A DNA stretch of 64,000 nucleotides, from contig NZ_SBHN01000001.1 of the NCBI RefSeq assembly GCF_006980715.1, forward strand, positions 124,001 to 188,000. Direction: 5' to 3'. This DNA comes from Telmatospirillum sp. J64-1. Its GTDB lineage: Bacteria; Pseudomonadota; Alphaproteobacteria; Rhodospirillales; Magnetospirillaceae. The position numbers and the translations under genes were made by a program. The notes beneath the pieces were generated by a model. That model ran no database searches, was not told where the DNA came from, and saw only the letters and a program-made list of their open reading frames with translations. Positions 8,627 to 17,496 of this stretch are shown here, in pieces (positions within the stretch are counted from its first letter, which is position 1; every line of letters starts with the position of its first letter).

Positions 8627-9574
8627 TTAGCGCCGAGTCACGCTTCCCCGGCCCGCGCTCACCACCAGCAGCACGCCCAGGCTGACGGGGATCACTCCCA
8701 GCATTTCGTTCCAGGCGGGAATTTCGCCGAGCACCAGCCAGGCGAGCAACAGGCCGAAGACGGGATTCAGGAAATGGATGGAACTCGCCTTGCCGGCGCC
8801 GACGAAACGGATCAACCAGAACCACAGCAGCATCGCGCCCACCGAGACGGCAAGGACGAGATGGCCGAGCGCCGCCGCCAGGGTCAGGTCCCAGGTCACG
8901 GCCGACAGGTCTTCCCATGCCAGTGTCAGGGGAAGCAGCACCAAGCCGCCGGCCAGGGTCGACCAGGCATTGACCCAGAGCAAAGGCAGGCCGGTGGCAT
9001 AGCGCTTGTAGGCGATCGTGCCGAAGGCAAGCGACAGGGCGCTCAGCCCGACCAGCACGAGTCCCGGGATTTCCGGCGCTCCCCCGTCCCCGAGCCGGGT
9101 CTGCACGATCATCCAGACGCCGATGATGCCGAGGGCAAGGCCGGTGATCCTGCGCGCGTTCAGGGTCTCGCCGAGAAGGAAATGAGCGAGGATGGCGGTA
9201 AGGATGGGCGCGGTGCTGACGATGACGACGACGAAGCCCGCCGGCAGGCTCTGCAAGGCGGTGAAGCTCATCCCCAGATAGAGCGCGTTGTTGAGCAGGC
9301 CGAGAAGAAGAACGATCGCCCAGGCGTTCCTTCCGGCATTGCCCTGGGGTGGGCGTAGGCCCAGGAGGGAAACCGCCAGCACCATTAGCAGCCCCGCGAT
9401 CAGGAAGCGCGCGGCCAGCAGCAAGAGCGGCGGTGCCGAGGCCAGGCCCGCCTTGCCGGCGATGAAGGCGGAACTCCACAACAGGCAGAAGAGCAAAGCG
9501 GGCGCAAGGAAGGCACGGAGAGATGTCGATGGACCGGCGGGAGAGGCCCGGAGGATGTGGTCGCGCTGCATCAT
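8627..9574 (-). CDS. EamA/DMT family transporter
   Basis: 315 residues, about ten membrane helices in two tandem EamA repeats (about residues 25-155 and 165-305), the RhaT/YedA-type drug/metabolite exporter layout. Conserved signatures include LLWSSAFIAGKAGL near the first helix and the paired FLLGE and LVLGE motifs at the ends of the halves. Inner-membrane export or exchange of a small metabolite is expected; the substrate cannot be read from sequence. It is divergent from the LysR gene at 9687, which probably controls it. A second in-frame ATG at 9571 is an equally likely start. Confidence 0.85.
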   Translation of the reverse strand: MMQRDHILRASPAGPSTSLRAFLAPALLFCLLWSSAFIAGKAGLASAPPLLLLAARFLIAGLLMVLAVSLLGLRPPQGNAGRNAWAIVLLLGLLNNALYLGMSFTALQSLPAGFVVVIVSTAPILTAILAHFLLGETLNARRITGLALGIIGVWMIVQTRLGDGGAPEIPGLVLVGLSALSLAFGTIAYKRYATGLPLLWVNAWSTLAGGLVLLPLTLAWEDLSAVTWDLTLAAALGHLVLAVSVGAMLLWFWLIRFVGAGKASSIHFLNPVFGLLLAWLVLGEIPAWNEMLGVIPVSLGVLLVVSAGRGSVTRR

Positions 9575-9660
9575 TCTGCCTTTCCGGCCAAGGATGGGGG
9601 CTTGCCGGGGCTCACTCTAGGCGCGTGCACATCATGTCCAAAATGAGTTATGGTGGCGGC

Positions 9661-9683
9661 TATCATTGCTTTTGGAAATGATA
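9661..9683. promoter_or_regulatory. Inverted repeat at the LysR start
   Basis: Perfect 7-bp arms TATCATT / AATGATA with a 9-nt spacer, ending 3 nt before the chosen lysR ATG (9687) and lying between divergent lysR and the EamA gene. Placement and the T-N-A architecture suit LysR autoregulation. Confidence 0.5.
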
Positions 9684-9686
9684 GCC

Positions 9687-10574
9687 ATGCGGAACCTGGA
9701 CATCGACCTGCTGCGGGTCTTCGTGGCGATCGTGGAAGAGAACAGCCTGACCGGAGCCGGGCGCCGTCTCTTTCGCACCCAGTCTACGGTCAGCCTCCAG
9801 CTCAAGCGGCTGGAAAGCATGGTCAACGAACGCTTGGTGGAACGAAAACAGGGGCGCGTTCTCGGCCTGACGGCGGCGGGCGAGAGGCTGCTCGGCCATG
9901 CCCGGCGGATCGTGCGCGCCAATGACGATGCCACCGCCGAATTGGGCGCGCCCAAGCTGGAAGGCATTGTCCGCCTGGGCGTCCCGGATGAAACGGCGCA
10001 TACGAGGCTGTCTCGGGGGCTGGCCGCGTTCCGGGCGCGTTATCCGAGGGTGCGGCTGGAAGTCATCTGCCGCCTGTCCGGTGAACTCGACGGGCTGCTC
10101 GATGCCGGGCAGATCGACCTCGCCCTCATCAACCGGCTGGGCCCCGACCCGAGAACCGAGCCGTTGCGGTCGGAACGCCTGACCTGGGTGGCGAGCACCA
10201 CTTTGTCCTGGTCACCGGGCGAGCCGGTTCCCCTGGTCGGCTTCCCCCATGGCTGTGCCTTCCGGGCGCGCGCCTTGGAGAGCCTTGAGAAAGCCGGGCT
10301 GGAATGGTTCGAAGTCTATTCCAGCACCAGCTATTACGGCGTCTGGTCTGCCGTCTCCGCCGGTCTGGGACTGGCGGCGCTGGGTCCGGCACAGCCTTTC
10401 GCGTCTTCCACCGATAGCTTCTATACGCCCGCGCTTCCGGCGCCGGGGCGCATCGAGGTGGGACTCGTCACCGGGCCGAAAGGGGACACGGAGACGGTCG
10501 CCAGCCTGCGCGATCACATCCGCACTTGGTTCCAGGAACCGGCGGCCATGGGTCAGGGCATCCTCGCGCACTGA
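9687..10574 (+). CDS. LysR family transcriptional regulator
   Basis: 295 residues from the ATG at 9687; the frame stays open a little further upstream but homology begins at MRNLDIDLLRVFVAIVEENS. The HTH spans about residues 1-60 (SLTGAGRRLFRTQSTVSLQLKRLE) and an effector-binding domain follows. Regulators of this pattern beside an EamA gene often control the exporter, which is divergently transcribed here. It is convergent with the iclR gene, with 35 nt between the stops. Confidence 0.88.
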   Translation: MRNLDIDLLRVFVAIVEENSLTGAGRRLFRTQSTVSLQLKRLESMVNERLVERKQGRVLGLTAAGERLLGHARRIVRANDDATAELGAPKLEGIVRLGVPDETAHTRLSRGLAAFRARYPRVRLEVICRLSGELDGLLDAGQIDLALINRLGPDPRTEPLRSERLTWVASTTLSWSPGEPVPLVGFPHGCAFRARALESLEKAGLEWFEVYSSTSYYGVWSAVSAGLGLAALGPAQPFASSTDSFYTPALPAPGRIEVGLVTGPKGDTETVASLRDHIRTWFQEPAAMGQGILAH

Positions 10575-10609
10575 GGCTCTGCCTCTTTGAGGGCTAACGG
10601 CCCTTCCTG

Positions 10610-11293
10610 TCAATCCCGGGACAAGGCGCCGCGCAACCGCTCTGCGCTTTCCTGCAAGGCATCGAGCGCCCGCTTCTCCGCAGCTGAATCGAAGCGGTTG
10701 AGGAGGGCGGAGACGGAAAGGGCGCCGCGAAGGCGGCCCCGGTTATCCAGGACGGGAACGGCGGCGGCGGCGATTTCGGGGTCGCGGTCGCCCCGGGTAA
10801 TGCCAAATCCTTGCCCCCTGATCGTCTGGCTGATCTCGTCCTGCGCGCCGTCGAAGGCGAGCAGCACCCGGCCGGCGGCGCCGGAATGGAGGGGCAGGCG
10901 GGCCCCTTCGTCGAGATGGTGGCGGACGGCTCGGGGAGAATTCAGGCGGTAGAGGCAGATGCGCTCCTCGCCTTCCCGGACATAGAAGGAGGCGGTTTCC
11001 TGCGTCGCCTCGACAAGGCGCCGAAGTTCGGGGCGGATCTGCTCTCCCAGGTCGAAGCTGCGGCGGTAGAGCGACCCCAGCCGCCATAAGGTCGGGCCCA
11101 GCCGGAAGCTGCCATTCTCGCCGCGACGAAGATAGCCGAAGCGTTCGAGCGAGGCGCAAAGACGCAGGATCGTGCTTTTGTAAAGGCCGGTCTTGAGGGC
11201 CAGGGTGGACAAGGGAAGCTCTTCTTCGCCTTCCTGGAAGGCCTCCAGAATCAGCAAGGCCCGTTCGACGGCCTCGACCTTTTGCTCAGTCAT
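10610..11293 (-). CDS. IclR family transcriptional regulator
   Basis: 227 residues: N-terminal winged HTH (about residues 5-65; KVEAVERALLILEAF, then STLALKTGLYKSTILRLCASLERFGYL) followed by the GAF-like IclR effector domain, with the recognisable LPLHSGAAGRVLLAF segment. It is divergent from the TAXI-TRAP/CoA operon at 11473 with 179 nt between them. Four 15-nt operator-like sites sit in that gap, so it most likely controls the operon and itself in response to the imported acid. Confidence 0.9.
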   Translation of the reverse strand: MTEQKVEAVERALLILEAFQEGEEELPLSTLALKTGLYKSTILRLCASLERFGYLRRGENGSFRLGPTLWRLGSLYRRSFDLGEQIRPELRRLVEATQETASFYVREGEERICLYRLNSPRAVRHHLDEGARLPLHSGAAGRVLLAFDGAQDEISQTIRGQGFGITRGDRDPEIAAAAVPVLDNRGRLRGALSVSALLNRFDSAAEKRALDALQESAERLRGALSRD

Positions 11294-11342
11294 CCGATTA
11301 TTCCATCAAAAAATATATGGCTATCCTGGCATCGCCCTATCG

Positions 11343-11435
11343 TTCTGTCAAGCAGAACGATGTTCTGTTTAATGAAATTCCTATGGACACATTTTGAATG
11401 TGCTGTTAAGCAGAATGCCATTCCGTCGGACAGAA
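11343..11435. promoter_or_regulatory. Four tandem IclR operator-like 15-mers in two pairs
   Basis: The sites are TTCTGTCAAGCAGAA (11343-11357), TTCTGTTTAATGAAA (11363-11377), TGCTGTTAAGCAGAA (11401-11415) and TTCCGTCGGACAGAA (11421-11435). The consensus is TTCTGT-N3-RCAGAA, partly palindromic. Within each pair the start-to-start distance is exactly 20 bp, about two helical turns, and the pairs are 58 bp apart. Confidence 0.75.
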
Positions 11436-11472
11436 CAAGAAGCGGCGGCCTATATACCTGGAGGAGTTTCCA

Positions 11473-12459
11473 ATGGGGCATTCAAAGATCGTTGCTGCCG
11501 CCTTCGCGGGCATACTTTTCGCGTCGGGCCAGGCGGCCGCCGAGAATCTCGTCTATAGCGGTGTCGCCACCACGTCCGACGATTATGCGCTGGGCGTGCT
11601 GTGGTCCAATGCGCTGGCCGAAGCCGGCAGCAAGACCCGCATGACCGTGGTCGAGAACGGCACGGTTTCCGGTATCCGCAAGGTCGCGCAGGGTGAAGTG
11701 GACATCGTTGGCATCGGCGCCCCCAATTACCTCGATGCGGTCGAGGGAACGGCGCAGTTCGAGAAGGATCCGCCGCGTTTGAGGGAAGCCTATAAGGACA
11801 TGCGGGTGATTCTCTCGATTCCCACCGGCATGGCCCAATATGTCGCCCGCGCCGACAGCGGCATCCATACCTTCCGCGACCTGGACGGCAAGAGCGTCGG
11901 CATCGGCCGCCCCGGCGGCAATGCCGGCCGCGTTTCGGAAATCCTCTTCGACCTTCACGGCCTGGGCAAGGTGAACGCCCAGCGGCTGGAATATGGCGCC
12001 GCGCTCGATCAGATGGCGGCAGGGTCGATGGATGCGACGCTGGTCTGGGGCGGTATTCCCATGCCGGCCATCGACAACGCTTCGCGCGGCACGGCCCTGC
12101 GTTTCATTTCTCCCGATCCGAAGACCCAGCAAGCCTTCCGCGAGACGGTGACCAACGGCCAATACTACGTCTATCAGGAAGTCAGTGCGGATGTCCTGAA
12201 ACAAGCCTATGACGGCCGCATCGCCGTGGATGGGCCGGTCTATTTCTGGACTTTCCCGTTCCAGATCATGGTGCGCGGCGATGTGGACGAGCAGACCGTC
12301 TATGACCTGACCAAGGCGCTGTGGACCAATATCGACCGCATCCGCGAACAGAGCATCGCCCTGTCCCTGATCAGCCTGGACACCGCGCTCGAAGGCCTCT
12401 CGGGGCAGATCCATCCCGGCGCCGAACGCTATTACCGCGAGATCGGCAAGCTCGACTGA
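11473..12459 (+). CDS. TAXI family TRAP transporter solute-binding protein
   Basis: 328 residues with a signal peptide of about 23 residues ending in AAA before ENLVYSG. The TAXI family is recognised from the VENGTVSGIRKVAQGEVDIVGIG segment (about residues 60-82) and the ADSGIHTFRDLDGKSVGIGRPGGNAG region. It would capture an organic acid in the periplasm for the fused TRAP permease encoded next. GGAGG sits ahead of the ATG at 11473. A hairpin (12493-12521) in the gap to the permease gene could keep binding-protein mRNA in excess. Confidence 0.9.
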   Translation: MGHSKIVAAAFAGILFASGQAAAENLVYSGVATTSDDYALGVLWSNALAEAGSKTRMTVVENGTVSGIRKVAQGEVDIVGIGAPNYLDAVEGTAQFEKDPPRLREAYKDMRVILSIPTGMAQYVARADSGIHTFRDLDGKSVGIGRPGGNAGRVSEILFDLHGLGKVNAQRLEYGAALDQMAAGSMDATLVWGGIPMPAIDNASRGTALRFISPDPKTQQAFRETVTNGQYYVYQEVSADVLKQAYDGRIAVDGPVYFWTFPFQIMVRGDVDEQTVYDLTKALWTNIDRIREQSIALSLISLDTALEGLSGQIHPGAERYYREIGKLD

Positions 12460-12492
12460 CCGTCACGCCCACCGTAATCCATGAATAACAGC

Positions 12493-12521
12493 GAGGGTCC
12501 GGTGCGGTGCATCGGATCCTC
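12493..12521 (+). other. Intercistronic hairpin after the TAXI gene
   Basis: 9-bp stem GAGGGTCCG / CGGATCCTC, one pair being G-U, with an 11-nt loop, immediately ahead of the GGAGG of the TRAP gene. No U-tract follows, so mRNA stabilisation or translation control is likelier than full termination. Confidence 0.4.
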
Positions 12522-12537
12522 GGAGGAAACCCGCCCC

Positions 12538-14448
12538 ATGAACTGGCTGATTGCGACAGCGCTCGGCGCCGATGCCGTTGAGCGCAGGCTGTTCCCGCGC
12601 CTGATGCAGGCATTGGGACTCCTGGCCGCCGGTGCCATTCCGCTTTTCATCGTTGCCACGGAATTCTTCGGCCGCTTCCCTTCGCCGGTTCAATACGGGG
12701 CCGTGCTGATGTTGGGCCTGGTGGCCGTCTTCGCCCTTCGGCCCGGAGCTCTGGGGCGGAGCCTGCCGGGCGTGCTGCTCGACCTGGCGCTGATCGCGGG
12801 CGCGATCTATGCCGGCAGCTATCTCATCCTCGAATACGATGATATCGCCAATTTCCGCGAAGGTCTGCCGTCCACGGCGGATCTGGTGGCCTATGCCATC
12901 GGCACCGTCATCGTCATCATGGGCGCCCATCGGGCGGAAGGTTGGCTGCTGACGACCGTGATACTGCTGGCCGTCGTCTACATGTTCTTCGGCCATGCGA
13001 TGCCCGGCCTGCTGCAGCATCGTCCGATGTCGCTGGAGCGGATTCTGGAAATCTCCTACAGCTATCGCGGCATCTTCGGCGTCGCCTTGGCTTCGGTCAT
13101 CGACATCGTGCTGGCCTTCGTCATCCTGGGGACCGTCCTGCGGGTCACCGGCGCGGGCGAGCTGTTCAATGACATCGCGGTGATGATGGCGCGCGGCCGG
13201 CGCTCCGGCCCGGCGCAATGCGCGATCATCGCCTCGGCCATGTTCGGCTCGATCAACGGCTCGGCACCGGCCAATGTGGCCTCGACCGGCGTTTTGACCA
13301 TTCCCATGATGCGGCGGGCCGGTTTTTCGGGGCGTTTCGCTGGGGGTGTCGAATCCACGGCATCCTGTGTCGGCCAGATCATGCCGCCGGTGATGGGCGT
13401 CGGCGCCTTCATCATGGCCGACATCACCGGCATCCCCTATATCCAGATCATGCTGGCCGCCCTGGTGCCGGCGCTACTCTACCTGTTTTCCCTGTCCGTG
13501 ACGGTGGCCTTGGAGGCCGGACGCCTGAACCTGGCGCCGCTTGACGAGGAAGCGCCGGCCTGGAACCGCTCGCGCCTGTCCCGGGCGGCCCTCCTGGTCA
13601 TCGGCTTCGGCCTGCTGCTGACCCTGCTCTTTTCCGGCTATCCCGCCACCTTCTCGGGACTGGTCGCGACGGGCGTCATCCTGGCCTTGGCGATGATCCT
13701 GCCCGATACGCGCATCAATCTGGGCCAATGGCTGCGGCTGACGGTCGATAGCGGGCGGGACGGCCTGTCCGTTCTGCTGTCCTGCGCCGCCATCGGCATC
13801 GTCATCGCGGCGATCACCGCCACGGGCTTCGGTATCAAGCTGAACCAGGAGATCACCGCCCTGGGCAGCCATCACCTGTTCCTGGCCCTGATGCTGGCGG
13901 CGTTGTGCGCCGTCGTGCTCGGCATGGGGCTGCCGACCGCGGCTTCCTATTTGATGGTCATTTTCGTGGCCGGACCGGCGATCATGGAATTGGGCGTCGA
14001 TCGCCTCAGCGCGCATATGTTCGTCTTCTACTACGCGGTACTGTCGGCCATCACTCCGCCCGTTGCCCTGGCCGTCTTCGCGGCGGCGGCCATCGCCAAG
14101 CAGAATCCGCTCGCCTTGGCCCTGACTTCGCTGCGCCTGGCCGTGGTCGGCTTCATCCTTCCGATTGCCTGGATCTACCATCCCGAAATCATGATCGGGA
14201 CGGACGGCACCGGCATCATGGATGCGCTGGCCTATGGTCCCTTCCTGCTGGCCGGCATCGTCGCCTTCGCGGCCAGCCATGTCGGCTTCTTCCTTGTTCC
14301 GCTTTCGGTGGTCCAGCGTCTGGCCATGTTCAGCGGGGCAGCTCTTGTTCTCATGCCCGGCATGATCATGCCGGCCGCCGGCGCGGCCCTCGTGCTTGCT
14401 GTCGCCGCGAATTGTTTCTGGAGAAAGCGCAATGTCGCAGTTGCTTGA
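12538..14448 (+). CDS. TRAP transporter fused permease (4TM+12TM)
   Basis: 636 residues from the ATG at 12538, which has GGAGG about 11 nt upstream; an ATG at 12481 would add 19 non-conserved residues. The first four hydrophobic segments correspond to DctQ and the rest to DctM. The family motif for the fused type is clear in the middle: GSINGSAPANVASTG followed by FAGGVESTASCVGQIMPPVMG, and later GMGLPTAASYLM. It pairs with the TAXI protein encoded upstream. The CoA-transferase gene downstream starts 17 nt inside its end, so the two are tightly coupled. Confidence 0.92.
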   Translation: MNWLIATALGADAVERRLFPRLMQALGLLAAGAIPLFIVATEFFGRFPSPVQYGAVLMLGLVAVFALRPGALGRSLPGVLLDLALIAGAIYAGSYLILEYDDIANFREGLPSTADLVAYAIGTVIVIMGAHRAEGWLLTTVILLAVVYMFFGHAMPGLLQHRPMSLERILEISYSYRGIFGVALASVIDIVLAFVILGTVLRVTGAGELFNDIAVMMARGRRSGPAQCAIIASAMFGSINGSAPANVASTGVLTIPMMRRAGFSGRFAGGVESTASCVGQIMPPVMGVGAFIMADITGIPYIQIMLAALVPALLYLFSLSVTVALEAGRLNLAPLDEEAPAWNRSRLSRAALLVIGFGLLLTLLFSGYPATFSGLVATGVILALAMILPDTRINLGQWLRLTVDSGRDGLSVLLSCAAIGIVIAAITATGFGIKLNQEITALGSHHLFLALMLAALCAVVLGMGLPTAASYLMVIFVAGPAIMELGVDRLSAHMFVFYYAVLSAITPPVALAVFAAAAIAKQNPLALALTSLRLAVVGFILPIAWIYHPEIMIGTDGTGIMDALAYGPFLLAGIVAFAASHVGFFLVPLSVVQRLAMFSGAALVLMPGMIMPAAGAALVLAVAANCFWRKRNVAVA

Positions 14449-15631
14449 GGGCGTGCGCGTCCTTGATCTGACGAATGTGCTCGCCGGGCCGTTTTGCTGT
14501 TATCAACTCGCGCAGCTTGGCGCCGACGTCATCAAAGTGGAAACCCCCGGCTCGGGCGACCTGGCGCGCCAGTTGGGGGCGGATCGGGAGCTCAACCAGC
14601 AGCGCATGGGCGCGTCCTTCCTGGCCCAGAATGCCGGAAAGCGCTCGGTGACGCTGAACCTGAAGCATCCCAGCGGCAAGGAGGCCTTCCGGCGCCTTGT
14701 CGCCACTGCCGACGTGGTGGTGGAGAATTTCCGTCCCGGCGTCATGGACCGGCTGGGCCTGGGATACCAGGTCCTGCGCGAAGTGAAGCCCGATCTGATC
14801 TATTGCGCCATTTCCGGCTTCGGCCAGGACGGTCCGCTGCGGGGCAATCCCGCCTACGACCAGATCATCCAGGGCCTGTCCGGGGTGATGAGCGTGACCG
14901 GGGACCGGGACAGCGCGCCGATGCGGGTCGGCTATCCGATCTGCGATACCTTCGGCGGCATCACCGCTGCCTTCGCCATTTCGGCGGCCATGTTCCGCCG
15001 GACCAAGAGCGGCGAAGGCGAGTTCATCGACGTCTCCATGCTCGAGGCCACCCTGGTTTCCATGGGCTGGGCGGTGTCGAACTGGCTGATCGCCGGTGTC
15101 CGCCCCAAGCCGATGGGCAACGAGAACATGACGGCGGCCCCGTCCGGCACCTTCAAGACCGGCGACGGACTGCTCAATATCGCCGCCAACAAGCAGGAGC
15201 AATTCGAGGCCCTGTGCATGCTGCTGGGCCGCGAAGACCTGATCCAGGATCCGCGCTTCGCCGACCGCGAGGACCGCAAGGCCAACCGCTATGAATTGAA
15301 GGGCGAGATCGAGGCGGCGCTTGCTGCCCGCTCGGCGGCGGAATGGGCCCATCTGCTGAACCAGCGGGCCGTCCCGGCCGGCGAGGTGCTGAGCGTGCCC
15401 GAGGTCCTGGAACACGAACAGGTGGTCTCGCGCGAGATGATCAAGCATTTCCCCAAGGTCGCGGGCGAACGGGACGTGTCGGTCGTCCGTGCAGGCTTCC
15501 GCCTCGGCAAAGGCGATCCGGCCCCGAAGATGCCGCCGCCGCTTCTGGGGGCGGATACGGACGAGATCCTGGCTTCCATCGGATATTCCACCGCTGAAAT
15601 CGCGGAATTGCGGCAGGAGCAAGCGGTATGA
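14432..15631 (+). CDS. Class III CoA-transferase (CaiB/BaiF family)
   Basis: 399 residues from MSQLLEGVRVLDL; the ATG at 14432 is preceded by GGAGA and overlaps the TRAP gene. The fold's landmarks are present: ADVIKVETPGSGD, VENFRPGVMDRLGLGY and GFGQDGP, with the catalytic Asp at D172 in VGYPICDTFGG, matching Asp169 of formyl-CoA transferase. It should move CoA from a donor thioester to the imported acid. The lactonase gene downstream overlaps by 4 nt and the citryl-CoA lyase-like gene follows, so the CoA ester formed is probably the substrate for C-C cleavage. Confidence 0.92.
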   Translation: MSQLLEGVRVLDLTNVLAGPFCCYQLAQLGADVIKVETPGSGDLARQLGADRELNQQRMGASFLAQNAGKRSVTLNLKHPSGKEAFRRLVATADVVVENFRPGVMDRLGLGYQVLREVKPDLIYCAISGFGQDGPLRGNPAYDQIIQGLSGVMSVTGDRDSAPMRVGYPICDTFGGITAAFAISAAMFRRTKSGEGEFIDVSMLEATLVSMGWAVSNWLIAGVRPKPMGNENMTAAPSGTFKTGDGLLNIAANKQEQFEALCMLLGREDLIQDPRFADREDRKANRYELKGEIEAALAARSAAEWAHLLNQRAVPAGEVLSVPEVLEHEQVVSREMIKHFPKVAGERDVSVVRAGFRLGKGDPAPKMPPPLLGADTDEILASIGYSTAEIAELRQEQAV

Positions 15632-16560
15632 GTTGGTTCCCACCCCCAAAGCCCATCGAAACGAAGGTCTTCACCAGCATGCCCGAACACTTCCGGCGAC
15701 CCCGCCGGAGTGCCTGGGCCGATGCCAACAAGGGCGGCGCGCCGATCGATTCCTTCCTTGAAGGTCCCGCCTTCGATCGTGACGGCAATCTCTACGTCAC
15801 CGACATTCCCCATGGCCGCGTCTTCCGCATCGACCAGGGCGGGGAATGGTCTTTGGTTGCGGAATATGACGGCTGGCCCAACGGCCTGAAGATCGGCCGC
15901 GACGGGCGCATCCTGATCACCGATTACCGCAAGGGACTGATGGCCCTGGACCCTGCCACCGGCACCGTCACGCCGCATCTCGAAACGGTCGGCAGCGAGG
16001 GCTTCCGGGGGGTCAACGACCTGGCCTTTGCCGCCAATGGCGACATCTATTTCACCGATCAGGGCCAGACCGGCATGCAGGACCCCACCGGCCGGGTCTA
16101 TCGCCTGACGGCGGATGGGCGGCTGGACCGCCTGCTCTCGACCTGCCCCAGCCCCAACGGCCTCGTGCTCAACAAGGCCGGAACCCATCTCTATGTGGCG
16201 CTGACCCGGTCCTGCCAGATCTGGCGCATGGCCGTCGGCCGCGACAGCATCGTGGGCAAGGCCAATGTCTTCGCGCAACTGCCTGGCGGCGTGAGCGGGC
16301 CGGACGGTCTGGCCATGGATGAAGAGGATGGCTTGGCGATCTGCGATCCCGGCCATGGCTGCGTCTGGATTCTCGACCGCTGGGGCGTGCCGACGCATAT
16401 CGTTCAAAGCTGTGCGGGGCGGACCTTGACCAATCTCGCCTATGGCGGCCCCGGCCGCAGCCAGTTGTTCATCACAGATTCCGAAACCGGCCAGGTTCTG
16501 GTCGCCGAGGCTCCGGTTCCCGGGCGGGCCTTGGTCTCGCATGAGGAGACAGGCGCATGA
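15628..16560 (+). CDS. SMP-30/gluconolactonase family protein
   Basis: 310 residues, six-bladed beta-propeller of the SMP-30 family. The metal ligands can be placed: Glu in FLEGPAFD, Asn in GVNDLAFA, Asn in SPNGLVLN and Asp in SGPDGLAMD. Members hydrolyse sugar-acid or other lactones. It starts within the stop of the CoA-transferase gene (ATGA) and overlaps the citryl-CoA lyase-like gene the same way, which argues for a joint pathway in which a lactone is opened to a free acid before CoA activation. That order is inferred from context. Confidence 0.85.
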   Translation: MSWFPPPKPIETKVFTSMPEHFRRPRRSAWADANKGGAPIDSFLEGPAFDRDGNLYVTDIPHGRVFRIDQGGEWSLVAEYDGWPNGLKIGRDGRILITDYRKGLMALDPATGTVTPHLETVGSEGFRGVNDLAFAANGDIYFTDQGQTGMQDPTGRVYRLTADGRLDRLLSTCPSPNGLVLNKAGTHLYVALTRSCQIWRMAVGRDSIVGKANVFAQLPGGVSGPDGLAMDEEDGLAICDPGHGCVWILDRWGVPTHIVQSCAGRTLTNLAYGGPGRSQLFITDSETGQVLVAEAPVPGRALVSHEETGA

Positions 16561-17399
16561 TCCCCAAGGATGCCGGCCGCCAATTGAGCGAGGATTGGTG
16601 GTCGACCGAGATCATCGAGATGAAACCCGGCATGATCCGCTATCGCGGCTATGCCATTGAAGATCTGATCGGGCGGATCAGCTTTCCGGCCATGATCTGG
16701 CTGATGCTGCGCGGTGAATTGCCCAGCGAGGCCCAGGCGGAATTGCTGGGTACGGCACTGGCCTCGGCGGTTGATCATGGTCCGCAAGCCCCGTCCATCG
16801 CCATCGCCCGCATGGCGGTGACCTGTGGCGTCGGCATCAACAATGCCATGGCCTCGGCGATCAATGTCCTGGGGGATGTCCATGGCGGTGCCGGCGAGCA
16901 ATGCGTCGCCTTTTATAACGCTATTGCGGCCAGAATGGATGAGGGGCTGCCGCTCGAAGACGCGGTCGCCGCGCAGGCAAAGGAACTGGCGGCCAGCGGC
17001 GTGCGCTATGTGCCGGGTTTCGGGCATCGTTTCCATCCCATCGATCCGCGCGCCCCGCGCCTGCTCGAGATCGTCGATCAGGCGGCTGCGAAGGGCACCG
17101 TATCGGGGCGTTATGCGGCCATCGGGCGGGCGGTGGAGAAGCACATCGCCACGGCCAAGGGCAAAGTCGTGCCGATGAATATCGATGGCGCGACCGCCGT
17201 GATCTATGCCGAACTCGGCTTCCCACCGCCCCTATGCCGGGGCTTGTTCGTCTTGTCCCGCTCGGTCGGCGCCCTGGCCCATGCCTGGGAACAGATGGAG
17301 CAGGGCGGGCGGAACAAGGGGCCGATCCCGCGTCAATATCTGTGGACCTATACGGGAGAGGCCGCGCGGGCCTATGACGGAGAGGGCGAAGGGGGCTGA
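16557..17399 (+). CDS. Citrate synthase-fold lyase (citryl-CoA lyase-like)
   Basis: 280 residues, much shorter than true citrate synthase (about 430) and close to the stand-alone citryl-CoA lyase type. The catalytic residues are all present: H109 (VHGGAGE), H157 (GFGHR) and D210 (MNIDGATA). Expected reaction: reversible cleavage of a citryl-CoA-like thioester to acetyl-CoA (or homologue) and a 2-oxo acid. As the last gene of the TAXI-TRAP / CoA-transferase / lactonase operon it is the likely cleavage step. The alternative, a short synthase condensing acetyl-CoA with an oxo acid, cannot be excluded. A 12-bp inverted repeat follows at 17443. Confidence 0.8.
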   Translation: MIPKDAGRQLSEDWWSTEIIEMKPGMIRYRGYAIEDLIGRISFPAMIWLMLRGELPSEAQAELLGTALASAVDHGPQAPSIAIARMAVTCGVGINNAMASAINVLGDVHGGAGEQCVAFYNAIAARMDEGLPLEDAVAAQAKELAASGVRYVPGFGHRFHPIDPRAPRLLEIVDQAAAKGTVSGRYAAIGRAVEKHIATAKGKVVPMNIDGATAVIYAELGFPPPLCRGLFVLSRSVGALAHAWEQMEQGGRNKGPIPRQYLWTYTGEAARAYDGEGEGG

Positions 17400-17442
17400 T
17401 CCGAGGCCTCTCTTTTCCCTTCCTGCTGTCCGGCCCCTTCAG

Positions 17443-17473
17443 GCTATGATCCATTGTCACCATGGATCATAGC
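17443..17473. promoter_or_regulatory. Perfect 12-bp inverted repeat upstream of lysR
   Basis: Arms GCTATGATCCAT / ATGGATCATAGC with a 7-nt spacer. There is no T-run, so an operator for the LysR protein encoded from 17497 is preferred over a terminator for the operon that ends at 17399. Confidence 0.6.
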
Positions 17474-17496
17474 CTTTGCTGAAGTCTCGCCCGGGC

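Noticed and set aside
16557-17399. Housekeeping citrate synthase
   Set aside because: At 280 residues it lacks much of the large domain of the 430-residue TCA-cycle enzyme, and it sits in a transport/CoA-transferase operon, so a citryl-CoA lyase-like role is preferred.
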